A stretch of DNA of 64,000 bases from Mangrovicoccus sp049603835 (GTDB taxonomy: Bacteria > Pseudomonadota > Alphaproteobacteria > Rhodobacterales > Rhodobacteraceae): assembly GCA_049603835.1 (NCBI GenBank), contig JBMYSZ010000005.1, positions 1-64,000 of the forward strand, given 5' to 3'. Below, piece after piece: positions 25,448 to 33,576 of this stretch (its first letter is position 1; the number at the start of each line of letters is the position of its first letter). The notes beneath the pieces were generated by a model that worked only from the letters and a program-made list of their open reading frames with translations, searched no databases and was not told where the DNA came from. A program made the translations under genes and the position numbers.

Positions 25448-26692
25448 ATGGCCTTAAAAACACGCCTGCAAAATCGCCAAACTCAGGTGTTTCGGCTGGG
25501 ACAGGTGGTCAGCCTGCTAAAATTATCTGCGGTGGAGCTAGAGGAATATCTTTCTGTAGCCATGCAGGAAAACCCCATGCTGATCCGTAAACCGCGCCCT
25601 GCAACAAGTCTGAGCACGACGGATATTGTGGAAATGACAGCCGTCGCAGCCGAGCGCGGCCTTTACGACCACGCGTTTCAAATGCTTGCGGGGCTGATTT
25701 CTCAAGGCGGTATGATGGAACGCGTGATCACCGCGCTGATCGCAGAGCTCGACCCCTCCGGCTGGCTTGGCCGGGACCCGGCTGCGATTGCCCGCGATCT
25801 TGGAGTATCCGAAGAGTTGCTGGAAACCGCCTTGCGGGTGGTGCAAAAGCGCAGCGAACCGCCGGGGTTATTTGCCCGTGATCTAGAGGAATGCCTGCGC
25901 TTACAATTGATCGATTTGGGCAAACTTGACCCAGCGACGGATCAGGTTTTGGCCCATCTTTCGCTATTGGCCTCTGGCGGGATTACCGCGCTAAAGACGG
26001 CGACGGATCTCGGTGAGGATGAGCTGCGCGCCGCGATTGCGCAAATCCGTCAGTTGAATCCGAAGCCAGGTGCTGCTTTCGCCCCTGCTGATCCCAGCCT
26101 GACCCGGGCGCCGGATGTACGGATCGCGCAATCGCGGGCGGGTTGGGAAATAGAGTTTCTGTCTGATACCAATGATATAGATATTGCCGCCCTGCCGCGA
26201 GGCCCAAAAACCAGCGACACAAGTGAAGCCATTGCCCAAGCCCGCGCTCTGAAACGCGCCCTAGAGGTTAGGCAATCGGCTCTGAGACAAGTGGTTGGCG
26301 CAGTGGTGAAACGCCAAGGCGCGTTTTTTCAAATGGGCGCTGAGGCGTTAGAGCCCATGAGCATGTCCGATATAGCCGAGGAAACTGCCTTTAGCCTGTC
26401 CACGGTAAGCCGCGTGCTCAATGGATTGCTGATCGAAGGCCCGGCTGGGATCATCCCTGCGCGCCGGCTGTTTGCCCGAACTGCCTCTGGCCAAACCAGC
26501 CATTGCAAGCCGAAAGTGCAAGCCCGGATCCGCGCGGTTTTATCGAAAGAAGATCCGAAAAAGCCGATCTCTGATCGCCAGCTGACAGCGATTTTGCAGG
26601 GCGAAGGCATCGCCGTATCACGCCGCGTCGTGTCCAATTATCGCCAGGAAATCGGCTTTGAAGCTGCGGGGCGTCGCAAGGCGCTTGGCTAG
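25448..26692 (+). CDS. rpoN: Extra RNA polymerase sigma-54 factor (RpoN paralogue)
   Basis: 414 residues. Region I is visible (TRLQNRQTQVFRLGQVVSLLKLSAVELEEYL, then AMQENPML), followed by the core-binding domain and the DNA-binding part: helix-turn-helix SMSDIAEETAFSLSTVSRVLNG and a diverged RpoN box SRRVVSNYRQ where the consensus is ARRTVAKYRE. It is shorter than classic RpoN and divergent, which suggests a specialised copy. It sits directly upstream of the monooxygenase operon, whose promoter region carries a -24/-12 element. ATG at 25448 follows AGAGG. Confidence 0.9.
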   Translation: MALKTRLQNRQTQVFRLGQVVSLLKLSAVELEEYLSVAMQENPMLIRKPRPATSLSTTDIVEMTAVAAERGLYDHAFQMLAGLISQGGMMERVITALIAELDPSGWLGRDPAAIARDLGVSEELLETALRVVQKRSEPPGLFARDLEECLRLQLIDLGKLDPATDQVLAHLSLLASGGITALKTATDLGEDELRAAIAQIRQLNPKPGAAFAPADPSLTRAPDVRIAQSRAGWEIEFLSDTNDIDIAALPRGPKTSDTSEAIAQARALKRALEVRQSALRQVVGAVVKRQGAFFQMGAEALEPMSMSDIAEETAFSLSTVSRVLNGLLIEGPAGIIPARRLFARTASGQTSHCKPKVQARIRAVLSKEDPKKPISDRQLTAILQGEGIAVSRRVVSNYRQEIGFEAAGRRKALG

Positions 26693-26814
26693 GGTTTTCG
26701 ACCTACCGCCGCAAATATTCCCCATCTCAACTCGTCGCTCCCCGTCTCTTATAGCGGGGAATTTCCCCGTATCGCCGCCCGGCGCCGCTGGCTTTTTCAA
26801 AGCGTTAAAAAAGC

Positions 26815-26879
26815 TGTAACGCTCTGTAATGACCTTGGGTGAAACGCTTGTAACGATATGCGACAACCTGGTCGTTACA
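26815..26879. promoter_or_regulatory. Palindromic enhancer-type site upstream of mimA
   Basis: TGTAACGA (26849-26856) and its complement TCGTTACA (26872-26879) are separated by 15 bases; a further TGTAACG lies at 26815-26821. They are about 115-180 bases upstream of the -24/-12 promoter, a usual distance for activators of the GAF-AAA-Fis type such as that encoded at 42124. Confidence 0.65.
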
Positions 26880-26993
26880 GGTGCCGCCAGATTTTTTGCG
26901 CTCTCGCCACGATAAAAAAATCAGCAAAAAATAAAACACAAAATCAATGGTATAACAAAAAATCTGCTCTGTTTTTCGCGCCTTCCTCTAATT

Positions 26994-27010
26994 GGGAATC
27001 TGCCTTGCAT
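26994..27010 (+). promoter_or_regulatory. Sigma-54 (-24/-12) promoter of the monooxygenase operon
   Basis: GG at 26995-26996 and GC at 27007-27008 are exactly 10 bases apart, within GGGAATCTGCCTTGCAT. The -12 part TTGCAT is consensus; the -24 part has GG and A in place but lacks the full TGGCAC. It lies about 250 bases before mimA, leaving a long 5' leader. The whole 26693-27260 gap is otherwise gene-free apart from a possible leader ORF. Confidence 0.65.
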
Positions 27011-27193
27011 GAATAATGGCACAAGACGCGAGCGACCCAAAACAAGGGCGCTTTAAGAACGAAGGACAGGGAGTAAGGTTATTGATCCAAACACCCGGCG
27101 CGGCGCGAATGCCGGGCGGTGGCTGGATCCTCCATCTTCTCAACCTTTGCCGAGAACCGGTGCTCTGACGTCTTTGGACGAAAGGGGGCCATA

Positions 27194-27280
27194 ATGAAAC
27201 GGCGAAAGCCGCCACCATGTGGCCGGGCAACTGGTCACAGAGCTCAAGGAGGCTCATGGCATGACTTTAACGCTCAATAA
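27194..27280 (+). other. Possible 28-codon leader ORF overlapping the mimA start
   Basis: ATG at 27194 is preceded by AAAGGGGG at good distance, and the frame (MKRRKPPPCGRATG...) ends at TAA 27278-27280, 20 bases inside mimA in another frame. It could couple or tune mimA translation. Alternatively it is a chance frame: it is short and arginine/proline-rich. Confidence 0.3.
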
Positions 27281-28925
27281 AATCACGTCTCAACGTGGTA
27301 TCTCGGTTGGGGAGGCCACAAAGAAAATATCGGATCTTGGCTGGAACCCCTCCTATGTTCAAGAAGCCGCTACTTTCCCGACGGATTACAAAATCACCAA
27401 AGCCCCGCGTGACCCGATGAAACAGGTTCTGCGGTCCTATTTCCCGATGCAGGAAGAAAAGGACAACCGGGTTTATGGTGCGCTTGATGCGGCGCTGCGC
27501 GGCGATATGTTCCGCAATGTGGAGCCTCGCTGGGTGGAATGGATGAAGCTATTCTTGGCGATCATTCCTTTCCCGGAAATCTCTGCGGCGCGGTCCATGG
27601 CGATGGTGTCTCGTTTGGCGCCGGGCGAGGATCTGCGCACCGGTTTCACCATGCAGATGGTGGATGAATTCCGTCACTCCACAATTCAGATGAACCTGAA
27701 AAAGTGGTATATGGAAAACTATATCGACCCTGCGGGCTTTGACATTACCGAAGAAGCTTTCGGTAAATGCTATGCCACGACGATTGGTCGTCAGTTTGGC
27801 GAAGGCTTTATCACCGGCGATGTGATGACGTCGGCTTGTATGTATCTGACCGTTGTTGCGGAAACGGCATTCACCAATACCCTGTTTGTTGCCATGCCGT
27901 CTGAAGCGGCGCGCAATGGTGACTATGCTTTGCCGACTGTGTTCTTATCGGTGCAATCAGATGAAAGCCGCCATATCGGTAATGGCCATTCCATGCTGAT
28001 GGCCGCGCTGAAAGAGCCGGAAAACCATCTGCTGCTAGAGCGGGATCTGCGCTATGCATTCTGGCAGAACCACGCCATTGTTGATGCGGCGATCGGGACT
28101 TTCATCGAATACGGCACCACCAACCGCGACAAGGATAAAGAATCCTATGCGGAAATGTGGCATCGCTGGATCTTTGAAGACTATTACCGCACCTATATGC
28201 TTCCGCTTGAGAAATATGGCGTCAAAGTCCATCACGACGACGTCCAGGAAGCCTGGAAACGCATCACTGAGAAGAATTATGTGCACAAGGTCGCACAGTT
28301 CTTCGCTGTGGGGTGGCCGGTTAATTTCTGGCGGATCGAAGCGCAGACCGAGAAAGACTTTGAATGGTTCGAGCATAAATATCCGGGCTGGTATGCCGAG
28401 TTTGGCGAATTCTGGAAATGGTATGCGAAACTGTCCAAGCCGGGTGAAAAGGTCGTCACCTTTAACGAGGAAACCGGCTATGTCTATCCGCATCGCTGCT
28501 GGTCCTGCCTGGTGCCTTGTCTGATCCGCGAAGACATGGTTGTCGATGAAATCGACGGTCAGCTGCACACCTTCGCCCATGAATTGGATCGTTGGACCGC
28601 GGTAGAGGCCTTTGCCGATGAGTATCAGGGTCGCCCGACTCCGGCCATGGGCAAATTCTCTGGCAAGCGTGAATGGGAAACCGTTTATGATGGCTGGGAT
28701 CTGGCCGATGCGATCAAGGATCTGAACTTCGTCCGCGAAGATGGCGAAACCCTGATCCCGCAGCCGCATTTGCGGTTCGACAATAAAGACATGTGGAAAC
28801 TAGAGCATGTGCGCGGCCACACCCTGGCCTCTCCGCTCAAAGCTCTGCGGGCTATGTCTGATGCAGATCGCGAAGCGCATATCGCGGAATACCGCGCGGG
28901 CTTCACCATCAATCCCTGCAACTGA
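27261..28925 (+). CDS. mimA: Soluble di-iron monooxygenase, hydroxylase large (alpha) subunit
   Basis: 554 residues. The di-iron ligands are all present: E106, E136-x-x-H139 (DEFRH), E201 and E235-x-x-H238 (DESRH). The segments RSYFPMQEEKDNRVYGALD, IDPAGFDITE, FGEGFITGDV and YPHRCWSCLVPCLIRED match the group 5 propane/acetone-phenol monooxygenase alpha subunit (MimA/PrmA). It activates oxygen to hydroxylate the substrate. ATG at 27261 follows AAGGAGG; a longer start at 27219 is less likely. First gene of the operon, behind the sigma-54 promoter. Substrate range cannot be read from sequence. Confidence 0.95.
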   Translation: MTLTLNKITSQRGISVGEATKKISDLGWNPSYVQEAATFPTDYKITKAPRDPMKQVLRSYFPMQEEKDNRVYGALDAALRGDMFRNVEPRWVEWMKLFLAIIPFPEISAARSMAMVSRLAPGEDLRTGFTMQMVDEFRHSTIQMNLKKWYMENYIDPAGFDITEEAFGKCYATTIGRQFGEGFITGDVMTSACMYLTVVAETAFTNTLFVAMPSEAARNGDYALPTVFLSVQSDESRHIGNGHSMLMAALKEPENHLLLERDLRYAFWQNHAIVDAAIGTFIEYGTTNRDKDKESYAEMWHRWIFEDYYRTYMLPLEKYGVKVHHDDVQEAWKRITEKNYVHKVAQFFAVGWPVNFWRIEAQTEKDFEWFEHKYPGWYAEFGEFWKWYAKLSKPGEKVVTFNEETGYVYPHRCWSCLVPCLIREDMVVDEIDGQLHTFAHELDRWTAVEAFADEYQGRPTPAMGKFSGKREWETVYDGWDLADAIKDLNFVREDGETLIPQPHLRFDNKDMWKLEHVRGHTLASPLKALRAMSDADREAHIAEYRAGFTINPCN

Positions 28926-28937
28926 TCATCAAAAAAG

Positions 28938-28961
28938 ATGGGGGCTGGCTTTGGCCCCCAT
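28938..28961 (+). terminator. Intercistronic hairpin between mimA and mimB
   Basis: ATGGGGGC (28938-28945) pairs with GCCCCCAT (28954-28961), an 8-bp stem with an 8-base loop and no T-run. Placed between the first two genes of an operon, it is more likely an mRNA stabiliser or partial attenuator than a full stop. Confidence 0.6.
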
Positions 28962-29007
28962 CCTTCTAGCGTGCCTGTCCGGGCATGTCTTGGAGAGGGA
29001 GGAAAGA

Positions 29008-30066
29008 ATGACGGACACGTATAACGTCCGATTGGAACCGGTCGGTGTGGAATTCGAAGTCGAAGAAGACGAAACCATTTTGGACGCCGCATTCCGCCAG
29101 GGCATCGCTTTGCCGCATGGCTGCAAGGAAGGTCAATGTTCGGCCTGCAAATGTGTCCAGCTGGATGGCGAAAGCGAGATGCTCAAATATTCGACCTTCG
29201 CGCTGAATGACATGGAAAAGGATAGCGGCCATATTTTGATGTGCCGAACCCTGGCCTATAGCGATATCGAAATCGAACTGCTCAATTACGACGAGGAAGT
29301 TCTTTCGAAATCCATTCCGGTCAAGCAGTTCTCGGGCCGGATCGTCGATTTTCAAAAGCTCACTCACGATATTCGCGGTGTCCAAATCGAACTGGATGCG
29401 CCTTTGAAATTCTGGGCGGGTCAATATGTGGATATCACGGTCAAAACGAAAGATGGGGAGACGATTACACGTTCGTTCTCCATGGCAAATCCGCCGAGCG
29501 AAACCCAAAAGCTCCAATTCATCATCAAAAAATACCCAGATGGACGGTTCTCAAACGAACTCGACGACGGCGGAATCCAAGCCGGAGCCGAAGTCGAAAT
29601 CGACGGCCCCTATGGAATGTGCTTCCGACGCGAAGAGCGGGAAGGACCCGTAATTCTAGTGGGCGCCGGCTCTGGCATGTCGCCGGTCTGGTCGATCCTC
29701 AATGACCAAGTTGCCAGTGGCGAAGACCGCCCGGTCTATTTCTTCTATGGCGCGCGTGGCCAAGATGACCTGTTCAAGCTCGACGAGATTGGCGCGCTGA
29801 CCGAGGCTCATCCCAATGTGGAATTCATCCCGGTGCTAAGCCATGCGGATGATGACGCTGAATGGCAGGGCGAGCGCGGCTTTGTGCATGAATGCGTTGA
29901 TCGGCGCCTCAAAGAGCTGGGTATCGAGGGCGAAGGCGATGTCTATGCTTGTGGCCCGCCACCGATGATCGATGCGCTGACCCCGGTCTTGTTCATGCAT
30001 GACTTCGATACGGATCGGATCTTCTACGACAAATTCACGCCCACTTCCGGTTCTTCGGGCCACTGA
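29008..30066 (+). CDS. mimB: Monooxygenase reductase component (2Fe-2S, FAD, NADH)
   Basis: 352 residues. An N-terminal plant-type ferredoxin domain (about 1-90) has the cluster motif GCKEGQCSACKC plus the later LMC; an FAD domain (about 105-205) has RSFSMANPP; an NAD domain (about 210-345) has VGAGSGMSPV and CGPPPMIDAL. It passes electrons from NADH to the di-iron hydroxylase. ATG at 29008 has GGGAGGAAAG upstream. Order hydroxylase-reductase-small subunit-coupling protein is that of mim/prm operons. Confidence 0.95.
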   Translation: MTDTYNVRLEPVGVEFEVEEDETILDAAFRQGIALPHGCKEGQCSACKCVQLDGESEMLKYSTFALNDMEKDSGHILMCRTLAYSDIEIELLNYDEEVLSKSIPVKQFSGRIVDFQKLTHDIRGVQIELDAPLKFWAGQYVDITVKTKDGETITRSFSMANPPSETQKLQFIIKKYPDGRFSNELDDGGIQAGAEVEIDGPYGMCFRREEREGPVILVGAGSGMSPVWSILNDQVASGEDRPVYFFYGARGQDDLFKLDEIGALTEAHPNVEFIPVLSHADDDAEWQGERGFVHECVDRRLKELGIEGEGDVYACGPPPMIDALTPVLFMHDFDTDRIFYDKFTPTSGSSGH

Positions 30067-30113
30067 TTTGGCCCGAACGCTAGTGACGTGAATAAAACTC
30101 AAGGGAGGCTACC

Positions 30114-31175
30114 ATGGTAGCAATATCAAGTTCAGTTGGCTCTGGCGCAGCAGGTGCGGCGCAGTTTGTCGGCTCTACCAGCCGCAAATACAACTATTTC
30201 GAGCCACGCGGCAAGCGGGCGACACATTACGAAGACGTAACAGTCGATGTGCAACCTGATCCCGATCGCTACCTGATCCAAAACTGGATCATCGAATTCG
30301 AAGGCGGCAAAGGCGGCGGCGCGTATAAGAAAGACAATACTGCGGCTCTGTCCAGCAATTGGCATGCTTTCCGCGCGCCGGATCAGGAATGGGAACGCAC
30401 CCATTATCAGCGCCAGTCCAAAATCGAGATCATGGTGCAGAATGTTATCAGTAATGCGCGCAAAGCGGGAGCTCCGAAAGCCTTTGATCGAGTGTGGCAG
30501 ACGATCCTGCAAAAGCATCTGGGCGCGTGGAAGCATGCGGAATTCGGCCTTGGCACCTCGCTGATGCAAGCGCAGCGCTATGGCTATACCCAGATGATCA
30601 ATAATGCCACGCTGACCAACTCGTCTTACAAGATGCGCCTGACCCAGGACATCACCTTGTATCTGGCGGAAATCGGTATGGATATCGATAGCTGGGATGA
30701 CAGTTTGGGCAAAACCGCCTGGCTCGAAGATCCGATCTGGCAGCCGACCCGCGAGGCGGTGGAAACCATTATGGGCTCTGAGGATTATCTAGAGCAGTAT
30801 TTCGCTATCAATATCGTGTTTGAACCGCTGGTAGGTGAATTGATCCGCTCGGGCTTTTTCATGCAGGCGGCAGCGGCCAATAACGACTTTATCACCCCGC
30901 CGGTGATTTCTGCGGCCGAAGCGGATTACGAACGCAATCTCGCGAATACTGTCGACCTGATCTATCTGCTGGCTCAGGATCCCGAACATGGCGAGCATAA
31001 CCGCGCCTTGTTTAAGTCTTGGATCGCGAAACATGGCGCCTTGGCCGACAAAGCCGCCATGGCCTTGCAGCCGATCTGGTCGCAGCCCCATTCCAAACCG
31101 GTCTCTTTTGAAGATGTGAAAACCGTCTCCAAAGAGCGCTTTGGCCAGATCCTGGGCGAATTGGGCCTGCAGTAA
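30114..31175 (+). CDS. mimC: Monooxygenase hydroxylase small (beta) subunit
   Basis: 353 residues of the structural, iron-free ferritin-like beta subunit type. Typical segments are RKYNYFEPRGKRATHYEDVTVDVQPDP near residue 25, LQKHLGAWKHAEFGLGTSLMQAQRYGYTQMINNA, and EDYLEQYFAINIVFEPLVGELIR. The iron ligands of the alpha subunit are not conserved, as expected. AGGGAGG precedes the ATG. It forms the hydroxylase dimer with the protein from 27261. Confidence 0.93.
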   Translation: MVAISSSVGSGAAGAAQFVGSTSRKYNYFEPRGKRATHYEDVTVDVQPDPDRYLIQNWIIEFEGGKGGGAYKKDNTAALSSNWHAFRAPDQEWERTHYQRQSKIEIMVQNVISNARKAGAPKAFDRVWQTILQKHLGAWKHAEFGLGTSLMQAQRYGYTQMINNATLTNSSYKMRLTQDITLYLAEIGMDIDSWDDSLGKTAWLEDPIWQPTREAVETIMGSEDYLEQYFAINIVFEPLVGELIRSGFFMQAAAANNDFITPPVISAAEADYERNLANTVDLIYLLAQDPEHGEHNRALFKSWIAKHGALADKAAMALQPIWSQPHSKPVSFEDVKTVSKERFGQILGELGLQ

Positions 31176-31197
31176 TTCTCAATCAAGGAACTGAAAC

Positions 31198-31569
31198 ATG
31201 TCCAGCACAGCAAGAAACGCAACAAACCAGAACATTTTCAAATCGATGAAGGATATCGATCTGAGTTCTCGGGAAATTTCGCACCAATGCGGTGTGACCA
31301 TGAATGACTCGGTCGAGGCGCGCGCCATTGCCGAATTCATGGGCGAAGACCCAAGCGTGACGGTCACCCATAACCCGGCGACCATCCGCATAGACGGCGA
31401 AGGTAAGTTGATCTTCAAGATGGATGAGATCTCGGACTTCTTAGGGCGCGAGATGACCGCAGAGATCTTCGAAGTCAACACATCGACCCATTACGGTCGC
31501 ATGGTTCGGATCGACGATAATACCGTGATCCTGTTCGGCGATATGAACGAAGTCATGGAATATATCTGA
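31198..31569 (+). CDS. mimD: Monooxygenase coupling (regulatory) protein, MmoB/DmpM type
   Basis: 123 residues, the usual size for the effector protein of this enzyme class, with CGVTMNDSVEARAIAEFMGE and VTHNPATIRIDGEGKLIFKMDEI. It has no cofactor; it binds the hydroxylase and tunes oxygen activation and substrate access. AAGGA precedes the ATG. It completes the four-component enzyme. Confidence 0.93.
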   Translation: MSSTARNATNQNIFKSMKDIDLSSREISHQCGVTMNDSVEARAIAEFMGEDPSVTVTHNPATIRIDGEGKLIFKMDEISDFLGREMTAEIFEVNTSTHYGRMVRIDDNTVILFGDMNEVMEYI

Positions 31570-31580
31570 CCTTTGCCATT

Positions 31581-31607
31581 TGTGGGCGCGGTCTGACTGC
31601 GCCCACA
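31581..31607 (+). terminator. Intercistronic hairpin after mimD
   Basis: TGTGGGCGC (31581-31589) pairs perfectly with GCGCCCACA (31599-31607), 11 bases after the mimD stop, without a T-run. It separates the enzyme genes from the accessory genes. Confidence 0.6.
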
Positions 31608-31676
31608 GCCCCAAATCAGCAAATACAGATCGGACAAAGAACCGATCAGCATAGGGAAATATCCAGGGAGGACATT

Positions 31677-32702
31677 ATGTATAAGACACCAAATGGCAAA
31701 GAGATCTTCGTTATCGATGGCCACACCCATTTCTGGGATGGCAGCCCGGAAAACCAAGCCAATATTCACGGTAAGCAGTTCATCGATTGCTTTTACGCCT
31801 ATCACACCAATCTGAGCCCCGAAGATCAGCTTTGGGAAAAGGCGAAATTCGAGAAATATTCCGAAGACGATATTTATCGTGATCTGTTTGTTGATGGGCC
31901 CGATGATATGGCGATCATCCAATCGACCTATCTAAGTGATTTCTACAAGAATGGTTTTTCCTCGATCGAGCGCAGCAATTCTATGGCGGAGCGGCACCCA
32001 GAGCGCTTTATCGTCAATGGCACCTTCGATCCGCGCGATGGTGAGAAGGCCTTGGAATACATCCATTATATGAAGGAAACCTTCGATATTAAGGGTGTGA
32101 AAATGTATACTGCCGAATGGAATGGGGACAGCAAAGGCTGGGCTCTGAATGATCCGGCAGCGTATAAATGTTTCGAGCTTTGCGATAAGCTGGGCATCCG
32201 CAATATCCATGTCCATAAAGGTCCGACCATCATTCCCCTGTCCAAAGACGCGTTTGATGTGCATGACGTGGACCATGCGGCGACGGATTTCCAAAATCTC
32301 AACTGGATCATCGAACATTGCGGCCTGCCGCGTTTGGATGATTTCTGCTGGATCGCGACCCAGGAAACCAATGTTTATGGGGGTCTGGCCGTGGCGCTGC
32401 CCTTCATCCATTCCCGCCCGCGCTATTTCGGCGAAGTCATTGCAGAGCTTCTGTGGTGGGTTGGCGAGGACAAGCTGCTCTTTGGCTCGGATTATGCGAT
32501 TTGGACCCCGCAATGGTTGGTGGACAAATTCTGGAATTATCAAATCCCCGAAGACATCTCTGCAGAGCGCGGCGGAATTCAGCTAACCGATGAGATCAAG
32601 GAAAAGATCCTCGGCCTGAATGCTGCGCGGCTCTACAATATTGATGTGGAGCAGAAGAAAGCCCAGCTTGCGGGCGCTCCGGTTCAGATCGCGGCGGAGT
32701 GA
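31677..32702 (+). CDS. Amidohydrolase-family protein of the monooxygenase operon
   Basis: 341 residues, TIM-barrel amidohydrolase_2 type. Metal-site candidates are visible in IDGHTHFWDG (HxH), GIRNIHVHKGP, WIIEHCGLPR and LLFGSDYAIW. An equivalent gene is a regular companion of propane and acetone monooxygenase operons; its reaction there is not settled, with maturation or turnover of an oxidised product both suggested. GGGAGG precedes the ATG. Confidence 0.85.
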   Translation: MYKTPNGKEIFVIDGHTHFWDGSPENQANIHGKQFIDCFYAYHTNLSPEDQLWEKAKFEKYSEDDIYRDLFVDGPDDMAIIQSTYLSDFYKNGFSSIERSNSMAERHPERFIVNGTFDPRDGEKALEYIHYMKETFDIKGVKMYTAEWNGDSKGWALNDPAAYKCFELCDKLGIRNIHVHKGPTIIPLSKDAFDVHDVDHAATDFQNLNWIIEHCGLPRLDDFCWIATQETNVYGGLAVALPFIHSRPRYFGEVIAELLWWVGEDKLLFGSDYAIWTPQWLVDKFWNYQIPEDISAERGGIQLTDEIKEKILGLNAARLYNIDVEQKKAQLAGAPVQIAAE

Positions 32703-32706
32703 TCCG

Positions 32707-33510
32707 ATGCTTCTGGCCAATCTCAAAGCCGAGCAAGAGCTTGAAATCTGGGAATGTCTCGATGCGGTGACGGACCCAGAGCTGGATGAGCCCGTGACGG
32801 ATATGGGCTTTATCGAGCTGATCGAGATCTCGGATATAAATAAGGTGCGAGTCGGTTTCCGGCTCCCCACCTATTGGTGTTCGCCGAATTTTGCCTTTCT
32901 CATGGCCATCGGTATTCGCCAAGCGGTGATGAGCCTGCCTTGGGTCGTGGATTGCTTTGTGCAGCTCAATGATCACTGCTTTGGCGAGCGGGTCAATGAC
33001 GGGGTCAATAGCGGCCAGAATTATCACGATGTCTTTGCGGAATATTGTGATGGGGCGCGGCTGGATCAGGTGGTGGAGAAATTCCAAGCCAAAGCCTTTG
33101 ACCGGCGGCAAGAAACGGTTCTTTTGGGGCTGCAAGCCTTGGGCTATTCGGCCACAGATATCGTCTCCATGACGCTCGGCACGCTGTGCAATGTCTTTTT
33201 CACCGGTGAAGAAGAGCAGCGGCAATTGCCACGCTACCTAGAACTGCTGCAATCGCGTGGTTTGGCGACCAAAGCGCGGGATCTGGCCTTTCCCACATGG
33301 GCGGGCCAGCCGATCAATGCCCAAGAGCTAAGCGAGCATCTAGGGCGCCTGCGGAGCACGCGCATCAATATGGAATTTAACGGCGCGCTGTGCCGTGGCT
33401 TGGCGAAAACTCGTTACAAGGAGGTCGAAATCGGGCCCGAAGGTCCGACCCTGGTCGATTTCATGACCGGGCGTGTCACGCCCAAAGAAGGCGCAACGCC
33501 CCTTAGCTAA
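32707..33510 (+). CDS. MIP18/DUF59-like iron-sulfur-assembly-type protein
   Basis: 267 residues. The N-terminal part (about 10-100) has the DUF59/MIP18 pattern: LDAVTDPELDEPVTDMGFIELIEI, then FRLPTYWCSPNFAFLMAIGIRQAV with a possible functional Cys. The remaining 165 residues are specific to this gene set. It starts four bases after the amidohydrolase stop. Known as a conserved companion in group 5 monooxygenase operons; a role in metal-site assembly of the hydroxylase is inferred. Confidence 0.75.
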   Translation: MLLANLKAEQELEIWECLDAVTDPELDEPVTDMGFIELIEISDINKVRVGFRLPTYWCSPNFAFLMAIGIRQAVMSLPWVVDCFVQLNDHCFGERVNDGVNSGQNYHDVFAEYCDGARLDQVVEKFQAKAFDRRQETVLLGLQALGYSATDIVSMTLGTLCNVFFTGEEEQRQLPRYLELLQSRGLATKARDLAFPTWAGQPINAQELSEHLGRLRSTRINMEFNGALCRGLAKTRYKEVEIGPEGPTLVDFMTGRVTPKEGATPLS

Positions 33511-33576
33511 GTAACTCAGAAGTCCAACAAAAAACATGAGCGGCCGATGCATGTCATCTGGCCGAAGGAGGAAGAT

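Noticed and set aside
30067..30113. Hairpin between mimB and mimC
   Set aside because: No stable inverted repeat could be found, unlike the gaps after mimA, mimD and mimG.
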